DNA from: Bacillota bacterium
Lineage (GTDB): Bacteria > Bacillota > Clostridia > Acetivibrionales > DTU013
Length of the DNA: 6,378 nucleotides
Assembly: GCA_023418915.1 (NCBI GenBank)
Contig: JAEZYU010000112.1
Location: 1-6,378, forward strand
Direction of reading: 5' to 3'
Under the pieces are notes generated by a model. It did not search any database. It saw only the letters and a list, made by a program, of their open reading frames with translations, and was not told the origin of the DNA. Below, piece by piece: positions 5,196 through 6,378 of this stretch (positions within the stretch are counted from its first letter, which is position 1; every line of letters begins with the position of its first letter). The position numbers and the translations under genes were made by a program.

Positions 5196-5624
5196 ATGGC
5201 TAAGGTCAACCTGCGGGATTACTATCCCGATTTTTATACCACGGATTTCATCATCGACATACCTTGCGAGATGGCGAAACAGCTTGCCCAATGGGAGCGC
5301 GACGAAAGGGCGTACGAGCGTCGTCGTTACCGCCATAAGGCCCATTACTCACTCGACCGCGACGATGGCATTGAGCATGACGCCCTGTTCGTTTCGCTCT
5401 CACCCGGTGAGATTTACGAGCGTAAAATCACCTACGAGCAGCTTCATGCCGCGATCTCCGCACTGCCGGACAAGCAGGGCAAACGTATTTATGCTCATCA
5501 CTTCTTGGGGATGAGCCAAGCCGCGATTGCCCGCGCTGAGGGGGTGAGCCGCAACGTGGTGAGCGATTCCATTCAGCGCGGCCTCAAAAACATGGAGCAA
5601 TTTTTGAAAAACTCCATGTTTTGA
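5196..5624 (+). CDS. Sigma-70 region-4-like regulator of an integrative conjugative element
   Basis: A 142-residue protein. ATG 5196 is chosen because GGAGG (5183-5187) is 8 bases upstream; the ATG at 5181 overlaps that site. The N-terminus MAKVNLRDYYPDFY, the middle YRHKAHYSLDRDDGIEHDAL and the C-terminal region starting SALPDKQGKRIYAHHFLG match the short 'RNA polymerase sigma factor' proteins commonly found beside excisionase and integrase genes in ICEs of Clostridia and related gut bacteria. A helix-turn-helix lies at about residues 104-130 (LGMSQAAIARAEGVSRNVVS), resembling sigma region 4.2 for -35 recognition. There is no region 2, so it is probably not a full sigma factor; it may be a transcription activator of element genes. 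The region around residues 20-45 is rich in charged residues. The gene is preceded by a long structured leader and followed by hairpin-rich noncoding sequence. Confidence 0.9.
   Translation: MAKVNLRDYYPDFYTTDFIIDIPCEMAKQLAQWERDERAYERRRYRHKAHYSLDRDDGIEHDALFVSLSPGEIYERKITYEQLHAAISALPDKQGKRIYAHHFLGMSQAAIARAEGVSRNVVSDSIQRGLKNMEQFLKNSMF
5587..5622 (+). terminator. Hairpin overlapping the stop of the sigma-like gene
   Basis: AAAACATGGAG (5587-5597) pairs perfectly with CTCCATGTTTT (5612-5622) around a 14-nt A/T-rich loop. The right arm ends in TTTT and includes the first base of the TGA stop (5622-5624). It may be a weak terminator that ends or reduces transcription at the gene end, or a 3' stabilising stem. 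Confidence 0.45.
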
Positions 5625-5699
5625 CGGTTACAACAGCCTCTTTTTTGTCATGGCTTATGAGAGATGGTTTTTGCCACTCTCGCCGCACCTTGAAAACTG

Positions 5700-6090
5700 A
5701 ATTGCGGATATCCGGATACATACGGCGCGTGCGCCGAGCGACAGGTACGCCACGACCCCTGCGGTCAGAGGACAGGGAGAGCGAACAATACCCATGCCGC
5801 AGGCGGGTCATAGCAAGCTCGCTGGCTGAAGCGCACGCGCCCGACAATGATACTTGCGTTTAGTCACAGTCCGAGCGTGAAGCGGCCATAGGGCCGCGAG
5901 CCGTCGCAGGCAATGAGAACGCCTCGCCAGCATGGGGAGTGGTGAAATTCCAATGAGGCAAGCCAAAGCCGTCCGGGTATCTGAGAAGGGAACCTTTACC
6001 CAATAAAGCAAACCATAAGATAGCCGCGCCGATTCGTGTCGTTCTGTTCATACGATCACGTCCCTATCGGCGCGGCCGTCATACATCGAC
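5700..6090 (+). ncRNA. Candidate structured noncoding RNA region between sigma-like and excisionase genes
   Basis: About 390 bases with no convincing gene but many local hairpins: CGGCG/CGCCG (5723-5736), CCCTG/CAGGG (5757-5777), ACCC-GCC/GGC-GGGT (5790-5808), GCGGCC/GGCCGC (5882-5897), GCCTC/GAGGC (5921-5959), GGGTA-AAGG/CCTT-TACCC (5975-6001), and a large terminal hairpin at 6023-6076. In the last, GCCGCGCCGAT and ATCGGCGCGGC pair perfectly and CGTG-CGT/ACG-CACG stacks inside. Several stems carry unpaired conserved-looking purine stretches. I cannot name an Rfam family. It may be a regulatory or element-maintenance RNA, or DNA-level binding sites near the recombination end. Strand is assumed to be that of the flanking genes. 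Confidence 0.5.
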
Positions 6091-6134
6091 GCTCCCTCTT
6101 CTTTCGAAACAGGCTATTGCCCTTATGATGCTTT

Positions 6135-6239
6135 ATGTTTGATACGAGAGCAGATACGAGCCGCAACATTGATGAGCTGCACAATGATCCGTATAATGCA
6201 GGTGCATTGTATGACGCCTGGTGCAGCCCTGTCACCTGA
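6135..6239 (+). CDS. Small hypothetical protein of 34 residues
   Basis: ATG 6135 to TGA 6237-6239 encodes a 34-residue acidic peptide beginning MFDTRADTSRNIDELHNDPY and ending DAWCSPVT. Its composition, with D/N/E-rich helical character and the motif DPYNAGALYDAWC, looks much more protein-like than the other two frames. A TGA at 6126-6128 in the same frame blocks extension upstream. No clear ribosome binding site precedes it, which weakens the call. It ends 8 bases before the AAAGGAGG of the excisionase-like gene, so translation of the two may be coupled. Function unknown. Confidence 0.45.
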   Translation: MFDTRADTSRNIDELHNDPYNAGALYDAWCSPVT

Positions 6240-6246
6240 TTGCGGG

Positions 6247-6254
6247 AAAGGAGG
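6247..6254 (+). promoter_or_regulatory. Ribosome binding site of the excisionase-like gene, spaced far from the ATG
   Basis: AAAGGAGG is a near-perfect Shine-Dalgarno, but the first in-frame ATG (6278) is 23 bases away. The ATC codon at 6263-6265 lies at the ideal 8-base spacing and in frame, suggesting a rare non-AUG start. Confidence 0.6.
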
Positions 6255-6277
6255 TTTTAGCAATCGGGCAAACGAGT

Positions 6278-6378
6278 ATGATCGCTGACACAGGAAAGAG
6301 GACTTATTCCGTCGCGGAAGTCAGGGAGATCCTTGGAATAAGCCTGCGAAAAGCGTATGAGCTGTGCAACTCGAATTG
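6278..6378 (+). CDS. Excisionase-like helix-turn-helix protein (3' end outside window)
   Basis: The frame from ATG 6278 stays open to the window end (33 complete codons). After MIADTGKR comes TYSVAEVREILGISLRKAYE, a MerR/excisionase-type helix-turn-helix as found in small Xis proteins next to tyrosine integrases of ICEs. Such proteins bind DNA at the element ends and steer the integrase toward excision. The strong ribosome binding site at 6247-6254 suits a start at ATC 6263, which would add IGQTS at the N-terminus; ATG 6278 is the conservative choice. Together with the sigma-like gene upstream, this marks the recombination end of an integrative element, with an integrase expected immediately downstream. 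Partial, so length and C-terminus cannot be judged. Confidence 0.75.
   Translation, partial: MIADTGKRTYSVAEVREILGISLRKAYELCNSN

Noticed and set aside
4791..5345. 184-residue open frame on the - strand
   Set aside because: Half of it is antisense to the well-supported sigma-like gene, there is no ribosome binding site at its start, and the composition shows no recognisable domain.
5690..5720. Possible promoter TTGAAA with GATACA downstream of the sigma-like gene
   Set aside because: The spacing is 19 bases and the -10 is poor; not good enough to claim a promoter for the candidate RNA.
5621..5863. 80-residue frame directly after the sigma-like gene (TTG start)
   Set aside because: Arg-rich translation of hairpin-rich sequence, a TTG start inside the previous gene's terminal hairpin and no ribosome binding site.
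1..6378. CRISPR array, tRNA or rRNA genes
   Set aside because: No regularly spaced repeats and no cloverleaf or rRNA-like sequence seen on either strand.

Overview
This window looks like the edge of a mobile element (an ICE, or conjugative transposon) from a Gram-positive, probably gut-type bacterium. A Clostridia or Coriobacteriia host is the best guess and is not provable from the window. The reasons are strong AGGAGG-type ribosome binding sites, a short sigma-region-4-like regulator followed by an excisionase-type HTH gene, and patchy base composition. Sampled lines give about 40-45% GC in the ABC transporter genes, about 55% in the secreted-protein gene and about 67% in the IS21 remnant, which suggests separate origins.

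Layout. Bases 1-3865 are a cargo cassette on the + strand. It starts with the 3' end of an unrecognised gene (1-264). Next is a small Sec-secreted, cysteine-free basic protein (303-722), then a 12-bp hairpin with no U-tract. Four tightly coupled ABC transporter genes follow: permease (810-1604), permease (1601-2344), ATPase (2358-2993) and permease (2999-3790). A perfect 17-bp hairpin closes the cassette. The ATPase has Glu where the Q-loop Gln normally sits, a trait described for lantibiotic self-protection (LanF-type) ATPases. A secreted antimicrobial protein with a dedicated immunity exporter is therefore the leading hypothesis. The secreted protein matches no family I recognise.

Bases about 3866-4740 are debris: a truncated, frameshifted C-terminus of an IS21-family IstB ATPase, several GC-rich hairpins, and ambiguous sequence carrying a 12-nt direct repeat.

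Bases about 4800-6378 look like the regulatory and recombination end of the ICE. A long leader contains a possible 29-codon leader ORF with two competing hairpins, a terminator-like hairpin with a U-run, and a 20-position hairpin that buries the Shine-Dalgarno of the sigma-like gene (5196-5624). After that gene come about 400 bases of hairpin-rich sequence with no convincing gene, a 34-codon small ORF, and the start of an excisionase-like HTH gene that runs off the end. A tyrosine integrase would be expected just beyond.

The two most interesting parts are the secreted protein plus E-loop transporter cassette, and the stacked RNA-level control and structured RNA around the sigma-like gene.
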